Positions 8,196-15,787 of a stretch of 64,000 nt of DNA are shown piece after piece. The position numbers and the translations under genes are program-made. This DNA comes from Streptomyces sp. GESEQ-35 (GTDB taxonomy: Bacteria; Actinomycetota; Actinomycetes; Streptomycetales; Streptomycetaceae). The stretch is from the NCBI RefSeq assembly GCF_017948485.1, contig NZ_JAFFSX010000027.1:62001-126000 (forward strand), given 5' to 3'. Position 1 is the first letter of the stretch. Every line of letters starts with the position of its first letter. A model generated the notes under the pieces. The model searched no databases, was not told the origin of the DNA, and was given only the letters and a program-made list of their open reading frames with translations.

Positions 8196-9040
8196 GAGGA
8201 CATGGCCTCCTCACATGCGCGCCGGACCAGGGTCCGTACGAGTTGCTTGCGGTAGTGCGTACTGCCGGACGCGTCCGTGGGCGGCTCGACGGCCTCCGCC
8301 GCGGCCGACGCGCAGGCCTCGAAGGAGCCGCCGCCGGCCAGCACGGCCTCCGCCTCCGGCACCCGGACGGCGGCGGACGCCACCCCGCCGAGCGCCACTC
8401 GCCCGGAGCGCACCTCGCCGTCCTCCACATCGAGGTCGACGGCGGCGGCCACGAGGGCGAAGTCCCCGCGCCGCTCGGCGAATTCGGTGAGCGCGGCGTG
8501 CGGTGCCGGACGGGGGAAGACGATCTCTACGAGGAGCTCGTCCGGGTCCAGGGCCGTCGTGTAGTAGCCGAGGAAGAAGTCCCCGGCCGTGACCGTGCGC
8601 TCGCCTCGGGGGCCGCGTGCCACGAACTCCGCGCCGAGCGTCATCGCGAGCAGGCACCACTCGGCGGTGGCGTCCCCGTGCGCCATGCTGCCGCCGACCG
8701 TGCCGCGGGTGCGGATCGGGAGGTGCCCGATCCAGGTCATGGTCTTCTTCAGGACCTCGAAGCCCGCCCCCAGCACCCCGGCTGGGTCTCTCTCCACCGT
8801 GTGGTGAGTGGTGAGCGCCCCGATACGCAGTCCGCCGTCGGCGTCCCGGTGCATCCGGTCCAGTTCCCGCAGTCCGCCGATGTCGACGAGGTGCCGCGGC
8901 CGGGCCAGCCGGTAGTTCATCATCGCGACGAGACTCTGCCCGCCGGCGATGACCTTGGCGTCGTCGCCGAGCTCGGCCAGCAGCCGTGCGGCACCGTCGA
9001 CGTCGCGGGCCCGGTGGTACTGGAAGGGGGCGGGCTTCAT
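8192..9040 (-). CDS. Molybdenum hydroxylase medium (FAD) subunit
   Basis: The 282-residue protein has the FAD-binding domain of CO-dehydrogenase medium subunits: AGGQSLVAMMNYRLARP near residue 33 and the second FAD motif TRGTVGGSMAHGDATAEW near residue 110. A C-terminal CO_deh_flav_C-type domain follows (GDFALVAAAVDLDVEDG). It accepts electrons from the 2Fe-2S subunit. ATG at 9040 with AAGGAGG a few bases upstream is the clear start; the frame is open to 9130 but that part is not family-like. It is the first of the three hydroxylase subunit genes, which lie in the order FAD, Mo, 2Fe-2S. Confidence 0.92.
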   Translation of the reverse strand: MKPAPFQYHRARDVDGAARLLAELGDDAKVIAGGQSLVAMMNYRLARPRHLVDIGGLRELDRMHRDADGGLRIGALTTHHTVERDPAGVLGAGFEVLKKTMTWIGHLPIRTRGTVGGSMAHGDATAEWCLLAMTLGAEFVARGPRGERTVTAGDFFLGYYTTALDPDELLVEIVFPRPAPHAALTEFAERRGDFALVAAAVDLDVEDGEVRSGRVALGGVASAAVRVPEAEAVLAGGGSFEACASAAAEAVEPPTDASGSTHYRKQLVRTLVRRACEEAMSS

Positions 9041-9092
9041 GGTCCTCCTTGCGTGCGTTCCGTACAGGGTCCTGCCGTCGTACCCTCTGGGC

Positions 9093-10487
9093 TCAGATCG
9101 CCCGCTCGGGGACGGCCCGGACCGTGGCAACGGGCGTCTCCTCCTCGTCGGCGTCGAGGACCCGGCCCTTCGTCTCCGGCGCCGCGACCGCCATCCACGC
9201 GACGGCCAGCAGCACCGCGATCCCCAGCACCGCGAAGGTCATCGGCAGCCCCAGAGCGGGCCACATGAGCGAGCCGAACAGCATCGGGGCGAATCCGGTG
9301 AGCGCCCGGCTGACCGAGGAGGCCCAGCCGAAGCCGCTGGCCCGCAGTTCGGTGGGGTACAGCTCCGAGGCGTACGCGTACAGGACGGGAATGGTGAGCT
9401 GGATCAGGAAGCCGAAGACGGCGATCGCCACGACGGACCCGGTCGGCATCTCCATCACCAGCGCGAACACGACGAGTGCGAGGGACGCGACCGGCGCCGA
9501 TACCCCGATGAGCCACTTGCGGCCGACGATGTCGACGAGGGCCGTGGACACCAGCACGCCGATGATGCCGACCCCGCTCATGAGGGTGGTCTTCATGAAG
9601 GCCGCCGTGTCACCGAGACCCTCTTCCCGCAGGATCGTCGGCATCCAGCTCAGGGCCGCGTAGTAGACCAGCATGATGGTGGCGAACAGCAGCCAGGCCG
9701 CGGAGGTGATGCGCGGGCTGAACCGCCAGATGCGGCGCAGCTGCTCGGCCGCGGCGGCCGGCCCGCGCGGCCCGGTCTCGGCGGGGGGCTCCGGAATCGT
9801 GTACGGCACGACGGGTGCTCCGGTGCGGGAGACCAGGTCGTCGATGACCTGCCTGGCCTCCACCTCGCGGCCCTTCTTCGTCAGGTAGATGGGCGACTCC
9901 GGGATGCCACGGCGCGCCCAGAACAGCAGCAGCGCGGGCAGGACCATCGTCGCCAGCATCCACCGCCAGTTCCCGTCGACCGCCAGCAGCGCCGTCGACA
10001 CGAACCCGCACAGCGTGACGCCCACCGGCCACCACACATCGAGCCCGGTCAGGATCCGGCCCCGGTACTTGCGCGGTGAGAACTCGCTCACCAGCGCGTA
10101 GTCCACGGGGATACAGCCGCCGAGGCCGATGCCCGCGAGGAAGCGCAGCGCGAGGAAGACGGGGTACGAGGGCGAGAGGGCACCGAGGACGGAGAACAGG
10201 GCGAAGATCAGCAACGTGACGCTGAAGGCTTTCTTCCGGCCGATCCGGTCCGCGACCGAGCCCCAGGCGATGGCGCCGACGGCCATGCCGACGAGATTGG
10301 CGGTCGCGACGAGCCCACGATCGCTCAGCGAGAGGTCGAAGTGCTCGCCCACGAGCGGCATGAGGAAGCCGTTCAGAGCGATGTCGTATGCGTCGAACAG
10401 GTAGCCGAGGCCACCGATGATGAAGATCTTCCCCTGGACGGGCCATTTCCAGGGCAGTTCCTGAACGATCTGATCGCCTGTTTTCAC
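9093..10487 (-). CDS. nicT: MFS transporter, probable nicotinate uptake (NicT-like)
   Basis: The 464-residue protein is a 12-helix major facilitator. It shows GYLFDAYDIALNGFLMP in helix 1, the loop 2-3 signature WGSVADRIGRKKAF, the helix 4 segment RFLAGIGLGGCIPVDYALVSEFSPRKYRGR and a matching C-half motif (YASELYPTELRASGFGWASS). This sugar/aromatic-acid porter type includes NicT of Pseudomonas. Position between nicC and the hydroxylase genes suggests import of nicotinate or 6-hydroxynicotinate. GTG at 10487 with GGAG nine bases upstream is a better start than the GTG at 10526, which has no ribosome site. Confidence 0.85.
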   Translation of the reverse strand: MKTGDQIVQELPWKWPVQGKIFIIGGLGYLFDAYDIALNGFLMPLVGEHFDLSLSDRGLVATANLVGMAVGAIAWGSVADRIGRKKAFSVTLLIFALFSVLGALSPSYPVFLALRFLAGIGLGGCIPVDYALVSEFSPRKYRGRILTGLDVWWPVGVTLCGFVSTALLAVDGNWRWMLATMVLPALLLFWARRGIPESPIYLTKKGREVEARQVIDDLVSRTGAPVVPYTIPEPPAETGPRGPAAAAEQLRRIWRFSPRITSAAWLLFATIMLVYYAALSWMPTILREEGLGDTAAFMKTTLMSGVGIIGVLVSTALVDIVGRKWLIGVSAPVASLALVVFALVMEMPTGSVVAIAVFGFLIQLTIPVLYAYASELYPTELRASGFGWASSVSRALTGFAPMLFGSLMWPALGLPMTFAVLGIAVLLAVAWMAVAAPETKGRVLDADEEETPVATVRAVPERAI

Positions 10488-10616
10488 GTTCGCTCCACGG
10501 TGTTTCGTGTCTGATACGTGCCGCACGATTGCGGACGCGCCTTTTCGCGGGGCTCCGGCGTGCGGACCGGAAGGTGCGGGGGGTGGCGGTCTTGGGACAG
10601 CAGGGGGAGGCCGAGT

Positions 10617-11885
10617 TCAGCGGCCGAACTGGTAGGAGAACGCGCCGAGATCCGGGTCGTTGAGCGGGGTGCCCGACCACAGCCAGTCGTAGGACAGGTC
10701 CGACTCCCCGTCGAAGTTTCTGAGCTTCTCGTCCCTGGCCCGCTGCTCGGGGCCGTCGGGCAAGTGGTAGAAGGACTTGTTGCGCAGTGAGGCGTCCTGG
10801 ACCATGCCGGCGTGCTTGGCGCGCCGGTCGACATAGCGGCGCAGCGCCCCTTCGATTCCGTCGGCCGTGACCGCGCCGAGCTCCTCGGCCAGTACCGCGG
10901 CGTCCTCCATGGCCTGCGAGGCGCCCTGCGCCTGGTAGGGGAGCATGGCGTGGCAGGCGTCGCCGAGGAGGGCGACGCGGCCGTCCATCCAGACGGGATC
11001 GCGGCGCCGGTGGTAGAGCGCGAAGGCGGCGACGTCCTCCTTCGCCTTGGACAGCATGGCGGGCACCCGGTCGTCCCAGCCGGGGAACGCGTCCACGAGA
11101 TCCTGCGCGGTCGCGGACACGCTCCACTTCTCGGCGACCTCGTCCGTGCACGGCACGCACGCCACGACGTTGAGGTACTCGCCGCCGCGGATCACGTAGT
11201 GCACGAGGTGCCGGTCGGGCCCGTACCAGATGGTGCTCTGGAAGCGGTCCATGAGCCAGCGCGTCGCCGGGTCGGCGGCGATCAACTCGCCCGGGATCAG
11301 GGCCCGGTAGGCCATCTCGCCGGAGAACATCAGGGTGTCGCGCAGGCCCATCAGGTCTCGCACTCGCGAGCGGACGCCGTCGGCGCCGATCAGCGCGTCG
11401 CCGGCGTGGCGGCGTCCGTCGTCGGTGACCGCCACCGGACGCCGGGGGTCCGTGCGGTCCAGTTCGACGACCTTGCTCGCGGTGTGCAGCTCCACGACCG
11501 GGCCGGGGCCGGCCGGGTCGACGCACGCGTCCAGCAGGATGCGGTGGAGATCGGCCCGGTGGTAATGCCAGTAAGGGGCGTTGAACTGGTCCTTGCAGCG
11601 CTGCCCCAGCGAGGTCAGCCCGACGATGCTGCCGTCCTTCCACCGGCGCCGCACCTGGTCCAGCGGCTCGGTGTGGATGGCCTCCATCTGGTGGCGCAGC
11701 CCCAGCCCCATCAGCACGCGGCTCGCGTTGGGCGCCGTCTGGATGCCCGCGCCGACCTCGCCGAGCTCGGCCGCCTGCTCCAGGACGGTGACCCGCAGAC
11801 CACGCTGCCGTAGGGCCAGCGCGGCGGTGAGCCCGCCGAGACCTCCCCCGACGACGGTGACTTCGTACGACTGACTGGACGCCAC
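10617..11885 (-). CDS. nicC: FAD-dependent monooxygenase, 6-hydroxynicotinate 3-monooxygenase (NicC-like)
   Basis: The 422-residue class A flavoprotein monooxygenase has the FAD motif VVGGGLGGLTAALALRQRG at the N-terminus, the DG motif LIGADGVRSRVRD near residue 165 and the GD motif VALLGDACHAMLPYQAQGASQAMEDA near residue 310. NicC oxidatively decarboxylates 6-hydroxynicotinate to 2,5-dihydroxypyridine with NADH and oxygen. The next gene upstream encodes the ring-opening dioxygenase for exactly that product. A salicylate-1-hydroxylase-type enzyme would look similar, so the substrate rests on context. The start is GTG with GGAGGAAGA in front. Confidence 0.87.
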   Translation of the reverse strand: MASSQSYEVTVVGGGLGGLTAALALRQRGLRVTVLEQAAELGEVGAGIQTAPNASRVLMGLGLRHQMEAIHTEPLDQVRRRWKDGSIVGLTSLGQRCKDQFNAPYWHYHRADLHRILLDACVDPAGPGPVVELHTASKVVELDRTDPRRPVAVTDDGRRHAGDALIGADGVRSRVRDLMGLRDTLMFSGEMAYRALIPGELIAADPATRWLMDRFQSTIWYGPDRHLVHYVIRGGEYLNVVACVPCTDEVAEKWSVSATAQDLVDAFPGWDDRVPAMLSKAKEDVAAFALYHRRRDPVWMDGRVALLGDACHAMLPYQAQGASQAMEDAAVLAEELGAVTADGIEGALRRYVDRRAKHAGMVQDASLRNKSFYHLPDGPEQRARDEKLRNFDGESDLSYDWLWSGTPLNDPDLGAFSYQFGR

Positions 11886-11942
11886 TCTTCCTCCAACTGG
11901 CGGGCGTATACGGGTAGTTCGTGCGCAGGACCGGCGCGCGGT

Positions 11943-12974
11943 TCAGCCGTCGGTGAGCTTCCCGCCGGTGACGACCTCGACGTCGTCGACGGTGACGGTG
12001 CAGCCGCGCATCGCGATGTCGAGGTGGGCGTACGACTCACGCCCGAGGACCGGATGCGGGCCGGTCGACCACAGGAAGTTGCCGGCGAAGGCGCGGGCGT
12101 CCATGCCCATCAGGTCGTCCTTGCCGTACATGGCCGTGGCGAACCAGTCGGCGGTGCGCATCAGGCCCCACCCCATGTGGGAGAGGCTGCGCGCCCACTC
12201 GTCCTGGGCGTCCTCGAAGAAGGTCGAGAGCAGCTCGGCCTCGGCGCCTCCGGACACCTTCTCGATGTGCCCGCCCGCGATCTGCAGGGTGACGGGGGAG
12301 CGGACGTACTCCTTGAAGGGCAGCAGGATGTCGCCCTCGGCGAGCACGATCTGCCCGTCGGAGATCTCCGGCCAGCACAGCACCATCGTGCTGGGCCAGT
12401 GGTCCCAGCGGCCCGGATCGTCGGCGAAGCCGCACTGGAACTCCGGCTTGGATCCGGCGAGTTGAACGGTGAGGTCGGTGCCCGCGTCCGAGGTGACCCG
12501 CATGACGGACGACCGCTTCAGCAGGCCGACGCCTTCCAGGACCTCGGCCTTGTCGCCCTCCTTGGGGAGGTTGCGGATCAGCACGTCGGGGGCGTCGCAG
12601 ACGAAGATGATGCGGGTGCCGGCGCGCAGGATCTCCTGCTGGACCGGCGCGTGGATGAAGCCCTCGCGGGTCAGGTCGACGACCAGGTCGGCCGATTTCA
12701 GCAGGTCCTGCGCGGTGCTGTCGTTGAGTACGGAGACCAGGCCCGGGCCCGCACCGGTGTGGGTGCTGGGCATCGGCGCGGGGCTGCCGCCCGGCACGGT
12801 CGCCGAGATGACATGCGCCCCGCAGGCCTTGGCGGCGCCGAAGGCGGCCGCGACATAGTCGCCGCGGCTGCCGGGCTCGGACAGCACCACGACGTGCTCG
12901 CCGCTGCGCACCTTGCACAGCCGCAGCTCGCGGGTGAAGGCGTCGAGCAGGTCGACGGACGAAAGGTCGAACAC
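11943..12974 (-). CDS. nicX: 2,5-dihydroxypyridine 5,6-dioxygenase (NicX-like)
   Basis: The 343-residue protein belongs to the aminopeptidase-T-like NicX family. NicX of Pseudomonas binds Fe(II) through two His and one Asp near residues 265, 318 and 320. Here H266 (SLSHMGWGLM), H317 and D319 (SYAHLDIAMRG) fall at nearly the same positions. The enzyme opens 2,5-dihydroxypyridine to N-formylmaleamate. It is the promoter-proximal gene of the set. The start is GTG at 12974 behind GGAGGAACCC; the open frame extends to 13214, but that part is Pro/Ser-rich translation of the purine-rich leader and was not included. Confidence 0.9.
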   Translation of the reverse strand: MFDLSSVDLLDAFTRELRLCKVRSGEHVVVLSEPGSRGDYVAAAFGAAKACGAHVISATVPGGSPAPMPSTHTGAGPGLVSVLNDSTAQDLLKSADLVVDLTREGFIHAPVQQEILRAGTRIIFVCDAPDVLIRNLPKEGDKAEVLEGVGLLKRSSVMRVTSDAGTDLTVQLAGSKPEFQCGFADDPGRWDHWPSTMVLCWPEISDGQIVLAEGDILLPFKEYVRSPVTLQIAGGHIEKVSGGAEAELLSTFFEDAQDEWARSLSHMGWGLMRTADWFATAMYGKDDLMGMDARAFAGNFLWSTGPHPVLGRESYAHLDIAMRGCTVTVDDVEVVTGGKLTDG

Positions 12975-13341
12975 GGGTTCCTCCAGGGTTCGCCGAGGGG
13001 TACCGATCGCGCTCCTCCACGGGCTGCGGACATGGCGCAGACACGCTCCGGGCACGACGACGGAAGGGGAGGGGGACAGACGGGGAGAGGGAAGAAAGGG
13101 GGAGCGGGGAGGGGGGACGGGGGGCTGAGGCAGGGCGGAAAGACCCTGCGACACACGAGTTGACCAGCGGTTTCGGGACGGTGGGGTGCCGCCCGACACA
13201 GATAATCCGAACACGTACTATCTCGGCTTGGCAAGGGGTCGTGCGCCGAGTTAACACGGTTATTTCATGACGGGCCGTCAGGGAAGTCGCCTGTTTCCGG
13301 CCCGACCTCGGCCTCGCGTGCGCATCGCTTCGGGGGGTTTG
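12975..13341. other. Long leader and intergenic region upstream of nicX
   Basis: These 367 bases separate nicX from the MFS gene at 13342. They contain the purine-rich tract at 13062-13124 and, at 13201-13222, a partial dyad bounded by GATA and TATC in a locally AT-richer stretch that is the best place for a promoter reading toward nicX. No gene is visible here, and no clean -35/-10 pair was found. Confidence 0.5.
13062..13124. other. Purine-rich, G-run tract in the nicX leader
   Basis: The plus strand here is almost entirely purine, with about eight runs of three to six G. Such DNA can fold as a G-quadruplex or intramolecular triplex. For the nic operon the G-rich strand is the template strand, so the transcript is C-rich. 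Confidence 0.6.
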
Positions 13342-14553
13342 TTACGCGGTGGTGAACTGTGCGGCCGTGCTCGGCGGCCGGGTGAAATGGCGGGCACCGG
13401 CCAGTACGAGAACCGCCAGGGCGGCGGGTGCCGCGTACGCGAGACGGAACTCGCCGGTGGAGCCGAGGAGCCCGCTCGCGGCGCCACCGGTGACCACGCC
13501 CGCGTAATTGAAGAGGTTCAGGCGTGCCAGCACCGTCTCGGCGGCGGCGGGACGCAGCCGCGCGGCGGAGGCCAGACACAGCGGGACCAGGACGGACGCC
13601 CCCAGACCCACCACCCCGGCCGCGACAACGGCGAAAGGCCAGCTCGGCGCGGCAGCCATGCCTGCCAGGGCGCCCGCGACCAGCAGGGCGGCGGTGCGGA
13701 CGACCGAGACCGCACCGAACCTCTGCACCAGCCGGTCGGTGCCGGCGCGGCCGACGACCGTGCCGGCCTGGTAGGCCGCGTATGCCATCGGCGCCACCGT
13801 GAGGGACGCGGCGAGGGTCTGGCGCAGATAGACCGCCGACCAGGCCGAGACGGTGGAGTCCACGACGTAGACGACGAGGAGGACCAGGCCGAAGGGGAGG
13901 AGCCGGAACCACTCGCGGCGCCCCAGCGGTGTGTTCGCCGGAGCGTACGACGGTTCTCCGAGGGAGGGCAGGGCGTGTGTGCGTAGGCACGCGATGACGA
14001 TCAGGAGGATGCCCGCCTGTACGGCCAGGCCGTCGGCCACGGACCACCCCAGCCGGGCCGCCGCGGCCGTGAGCAGGGCCGCGACGACGCCACCCAGGCT
14101 CCATGCCGTGTAGAAGGAGCCGAAGATGCTGCGGCCGTAGGCACGTTCGATCGCGGCTGCCCGGGTGTTGATCCCGACGTCGAGGGCACCGACAGCGATC
14201 CCGAACAGGACGTACGCAAAGATGGCGGTCGCCTTGCCGGGGGCCGACCCGATCAGCGTCAGCGCGACGACGGCCGTCAGCAGAGCCCCGCGCATCGTCG
14301 CGACGGGACCGGCGACGCGGACCGCGGCCAGACCCAGGAAACTGCCGGCCCCGGCCATCAGTGCCACCGTGACCATCAGGGAGGTGGTCAGGAGCGGAGC
14401 CAGTTTCAGGTGTTCGGTGACGGCGGGGACGGTCGTGTACACAGCGGCCACGGACAGGCCCTGCGCGGCGAACGCGAGGGTCGCGACCCTTCGGGCGCCG
14501 GACTTGGAGGCGGGGCGCCTGGTCTCCGCCCGGTCTGGAGTGCTGACGGACAT
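13342..14553 (-). CDS. MFS transporter of unknown substrate
   Basis: The 403-residue protein is hydrophobic throughout with about 12 predicted membrane helices. Conserved major-facilitator features are weak: GINTRAAAIERAYGRSIFGSFYTAWSLGG in the first half resembles the sugar/fucose-permease-like group, and AGTVVGRAGTDRLVQRFGAVSVVR matches the loop 8-9 motif. No neighbour fixes a substrate. It is divergent from the AraC gene and separated from nicX by a 367-base gap, so it is probably not part of the nicotinate operon. ATG at 14553 was chosen over a longer frame to 14634 because the hydrophilic MSVSTPDRAETRR start fits the family. Confidence 0.8.
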   Translation of the reverse strand: MSVSTPDRAETRRPASKSGARRVATLAFAAQGLSVAAVYTTVPAVTEHLKLAPLLTTSLMVTVALMAGAGSFLGLAAVRVAGPVATMRGALLTAVVALTLIGSAPGKATAIFAYVLFGIAVGALDVGINTRAAAIERAYGRSIFGSFYTAWSLGGVVAALLTAAAARLGWSVADGLAVQAGILLIVIACLRTHALPSLGEPSYAPANTPLGRREWFRLLPFGLVLLVVYVVDSTVSAWSAVYLRQTLAASLTVAPMAYAAYQAGTVVGRAGTDRLVQRFGAVSVVRTAALLVAGALAGMAAAPSWPFAVVAAGVVGLGASVLVPLCLASAARLRPAAAETVLARLNLFNYAGVVTGGAASGLLGSTGEFRLAYAAPAALAVLVLAGARHFTRPPSTAAQFTTA

Positions 14554-14696
14554 GCGCAGAAACGTAGCCAGGCACGGAAGGGCGGACGCAGGACGCCGGA
14601 GGCCGTACAGGGGACTCCGGGGGCCACCGGTCACGACCGGACGCGACCGGTGACGCCGGGGCGCTTACGGTGGTCGCCCAGGAGAAGGTGAGTGCG

Positions 14697-15782
14697 ATGT
14701 CCGTTGCCTCCGGCCCCGGCCCGGCAGAGCCTCAGGGGACCAGCCGCAGTACGTCGGCGACGATCCAGCCGAACATCCTGCGCTATCTCGTCACGGTCGC
14801 CGACGAGCGCGGCGTCGATCTGCGTCCCCTGCTGAGCCAGGTCGGACTGGACGAGACGCTCATGCGCTCGGCCGCGCTGAGGGTGTCGTACCGGCAGGGC
14901 AGCGCGGTGATCCGGCGCGCACTGGAGCTCACCGGGGACGCCCACCTGGGACTGAAGGTCGGCGCGGCGCAGCACCTGACCGCGTGGGGCCTGCTCGGCT
15001 TCGCCCTGCTGGCCGACGACACGCTGCGGCACGCCATCGAGACCGGCGTCAAGTACCAGAACTTCTCCGGGGCGATGACGGTGTGGTCGACGGGAGTCGG
15101 CGAGGACGGCGCCTTCGTGCTGCACGCCGACCTTCCCGACCCGGCCATCGACCCTGGCGTGGCCGCCTTCCTGATCGAGGAGGGGTTCGCCTCCGTGGTC
15201 ACCCTGTCGCGGCTGGCCGTCGGTCCGGCCTTCGCGCCGAGGGCCGTGGAGTTCTCCGGACCGGCACCTCGCCGAAGCGACCTGTACCGCACCCTGTTCG
15301 GCTGTCCGGTCCGGTTCGGTGCCCCGGCCGACCGCATCGTCATCGACCCCGCCTGGGCCCGCGCCCGGATGCCCGGCCGGGATCCGGTGACCTACGCGTC
15401 CACCCTGGAGACGCTCGACGCGCAGCTGGCCTCCCGCCACGACCAGCAGGACCTGCTCGAAGTGCTGGAGGTCTCCGTCGCGCAGAGCCTCCCGATGATC
15501 CCGTCGTTCGGGGAGCAGGCCCGGCGGCACGCGACGAGCGAGCGGACGCTGCGCCGCCGGCTGGCCGACTGCGGTACGACGTACGAGGCACTGGCCGAGG
15601 GGGTGCGCCGGGAACGCGTCGAACAGCTGCTGCTCCGCCCGGAATTGACACTGCGCGACATCGCCCGCCGGGCGGGATTCTCCGACGAGCGGGCGCTGCG
15701 CCGCGCGGTACGCCGCTGGCACGGCACCTCGCCGGTGGAGCTGAGGGAGCGGATGCTCCAGGAGCCCGGGCACATGGAGTGA
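14697..15782 (+). CDS. AraC-family regulator with arabinose-binding-like N-terminal domain
   Basis: The 361-residue protein has an N-terminal effector domain of the OruR/ArgR type (SATIQPNILRYLVTVADERGVDLRPLL, later HLTAWGLLGFALLADDTLRHAI). A C-terminal AraC double helix-turn-helix follows (TSERTLRRRLADCGTTYEAL and LTLRDIARRAGFSDERALRRAVRRWHGTSPVELR). This architecture occurs in activators of catabolic operons and virulence genes. The gene converges on the aldehyde dehydrogenase gene with only 5 bases between stops, so the neighbouring oxidation operon is its likely target. ATG at 14697 follows GGAGAAGGTG; a GTG at 14670 in the same frame is less likely. Confidence 0.88.
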   Translation: MSVASGPGPAEPQGTSRSTSATIQPNILRYLVTVADERGVDLRPLLSQVGLDETLMRSAALRVSYRQGSAVIRRALELTGDAHLGLKVGAAQHLTAWGLLGFALLADDTLRHAIETGVKYQNFSGAMTVWSTGVGEDGAFVLHADLPDPAIDPGVAAFLIEEGFASVVTLSRLAVGPAFAPRAVEFSGPAPRRSDLYRTLFGCPVRFGAPADRIVIDPAWARARMPGRDPVTYASTLETLDAQLASRHDQQDLLEVLEVSVAQSLPMIPSFGEQARRHATSERTLRRRLADCGTTYEALAEGVRRERVEQLLLRPELTLRDIARRAGFSDERALRRAVRRWHGTSPVELRERMLQEPGHME

Positions 15783-15787
15783 TCGGG

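Noticed and set aside
4609..9040. Aerobic CO dehydrogenase operon (coxMSL with coxG)
   Set aside because: Subunit families match, but the large subunit lacks the AYRCSFR active-site motif and the surrounding genes form the nicotinate pathway.
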